Below are positions 63,166-64,000 of a DNA stretch of 64,000 nucleotides, piece by piece. Positions within the stretch are counted from its first letter, which is position 1. Each line of letters opens with the position of its first letter. The notes beneath the pieces were generated by a model. The model had not been told where the DNA came from. It ran no database searches and saw only the letters and a list, made by a program, of their open reading frames with translations. Source of the DNA: Dactylorhiza incarnata (taxonomy: Eukaryota > Streptophyta > Magnoliopsida > Asparagales > Orchidaceae). Location of the stretch: contig JAWHQI010000170.1 of the NCBI GenBank assembly GCA_033032865.1, positions 2,105,001 through 2,169,000 of the forward strand, in the 5' to 3' direction. Position numbers and translations under genes: made by a program.

Positions 63166-64000
63166 TAAAACTGGCGAAATGATACTTGCTTTTAAGGCCA
63201 CAATCAGAGAGAAGACATTTTTTTAATAGCTTGAGATACGCTGAGTACATATTTCTCAAAGAAAAACCAACCCCGTGATTGCAACACCTCGAGAGCGAGT
63301 TGTTAAAGTTACTACGCCTCTTTATGATGACAAAATGCTTTCAAAGGTAAGCTTGATAAACCTTGTGATTAAAAATTGTATCCAACCGCCCCGATCGAAG
63401 AAACATAAGATGAAATGAATAATTAGATACTTTGTTATTGAAGTAAAGTAGAGGGAACTCTAAGCAACATGCCGATTATGGGTTTAAAAGAAAAGATGGC
63501 AAGAAGGGAGGAGAGCTCTCCTTCGTGGGAAAATTCAAAGAATAGTGATAACGATATAAACGCTCTGTTTTGAGACGGCTGTAAATGCAATTAAATTTTG
63601 TCTCCGTTTGGCAAAGGGGCCTACAAGAAAAATGCTGATTAGAAAGGAAAAAAATTTCTTGATAATTAACAACAAATTTAGCAAGGAATTTGAGTTTTGA
63701 CATCTCCAACAAAATTATAAAAAAAAACTTTTGTTGCTAATTTAGAAACAAATATTTTTGTGACAAAAAGGAATCAAATTTATTTCTTTCTAATTTTTTG
63801 TTGCTAATTAGAAATGAATTTAGCAATAAAAATAATTCTTCTATAAATATGTAACTAGAATTTATTAATAAACAAATTATAAAATAAACATTATCTCTTA
63901 TAAATCAAACAATTTAATAGTCTAACCATCGAAAAATTAGAGTATTCAAGCTCCGACGTAAGTAATACCAAGTTGCATAGATCTTGGGTCGACGACCACG
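63166..64000. other. AT-rich intergenic DNA, possible transposon sub-terminal repeats at 63660-63850
   Basis: No gene is recognised. Between 63660 and 63850 the motif TTGTTGCTAATTTAGAAA and variants appears several times in both orientations, resembling the sub-terminal repeats of a DNA transposon whose end may lie outside the window. Confidence 0.4.

Overview
The window looks like nuclear DNA of a flowering plant. It carries an intron-split plastid-type carbamoyl-phosphate synthase small subunit gene with a predicted transit peptide, a two-exon P-loop NTPase gene of plant type, two nuclear-type tRNA-Leu(UAG) genes, and a dense load of plant transposons (Ty1/Copia, Ty3/Gypsy of the Tat type, CACTA, hAT, Tourist-like MITEs, an RTE-type LINE and an Au-like SINE). 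The species cannot be named from the sequence.

Layout. 1-2626: two LTR-like remnants. 2627-6013: AT-rich DNA with no gene seen. 6014-10600: a Tourist-like MITE, then a 5'-truncated Copia element on the minus strand (3' LTR plus integrase, reverse transcriptase and RNase H), then a short LTR-like piece. 10601-16954: intergenic DNA with a candidate fold-back element, a GGGCCC-rich repeat and a MITE. 16955-17034: tRNA-Leu. 17679-30569: a complete-ended Gypsy element on the minus strand (5-bp target duplication ACGTG) with a rearranged gag, no RT or integrase, and an antisense ORF with an intron. Its 3' LTR is split by a 4.8-kb CACTA transposon (TSD TGA) that carries an exon resembling plant GAUT glycosyltransferases. 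31552-46607: the carbamoyl-phosphate synthase small subunit gene in 11 exons. Its third intron is 9.6 kb and is built from at least six transposons. 47774-47853: a second, identical tRNA-Leu, followed by an Au-like SINE. 48381-55737: a Gypsy element on the plus strand (TSD ATAGT) with only a gag pseudogene and a 46-bp tandem repeat. 56205-57633: the P-loop NTPase gene on the minus strand. 57858-61640: a Copia element encoding only Gag and the start of protease, inserted about 220 bp upstream of the P-loop gene. 61641-64000: AT-rich DNA with a fold-back element and a MITE.

How it fits together. Only four host genes are well supported: two protein genes and two tRNAs. Everything else is transposon DNA at different stages of decay. 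The exact target duplications allow a partial insertion order, for example CACTA into a Gypsy LTR, a LINE into a MITE inside an intron, and a MITE into an hAT transposase relic. The two Copia elements share LTR ends and carry complementary halves of the coding capacity. The two Gypsy elements share primer-binding site type, polypurine tract and LTR modules. No CRISPR, operon or prokaryotic feature is present.
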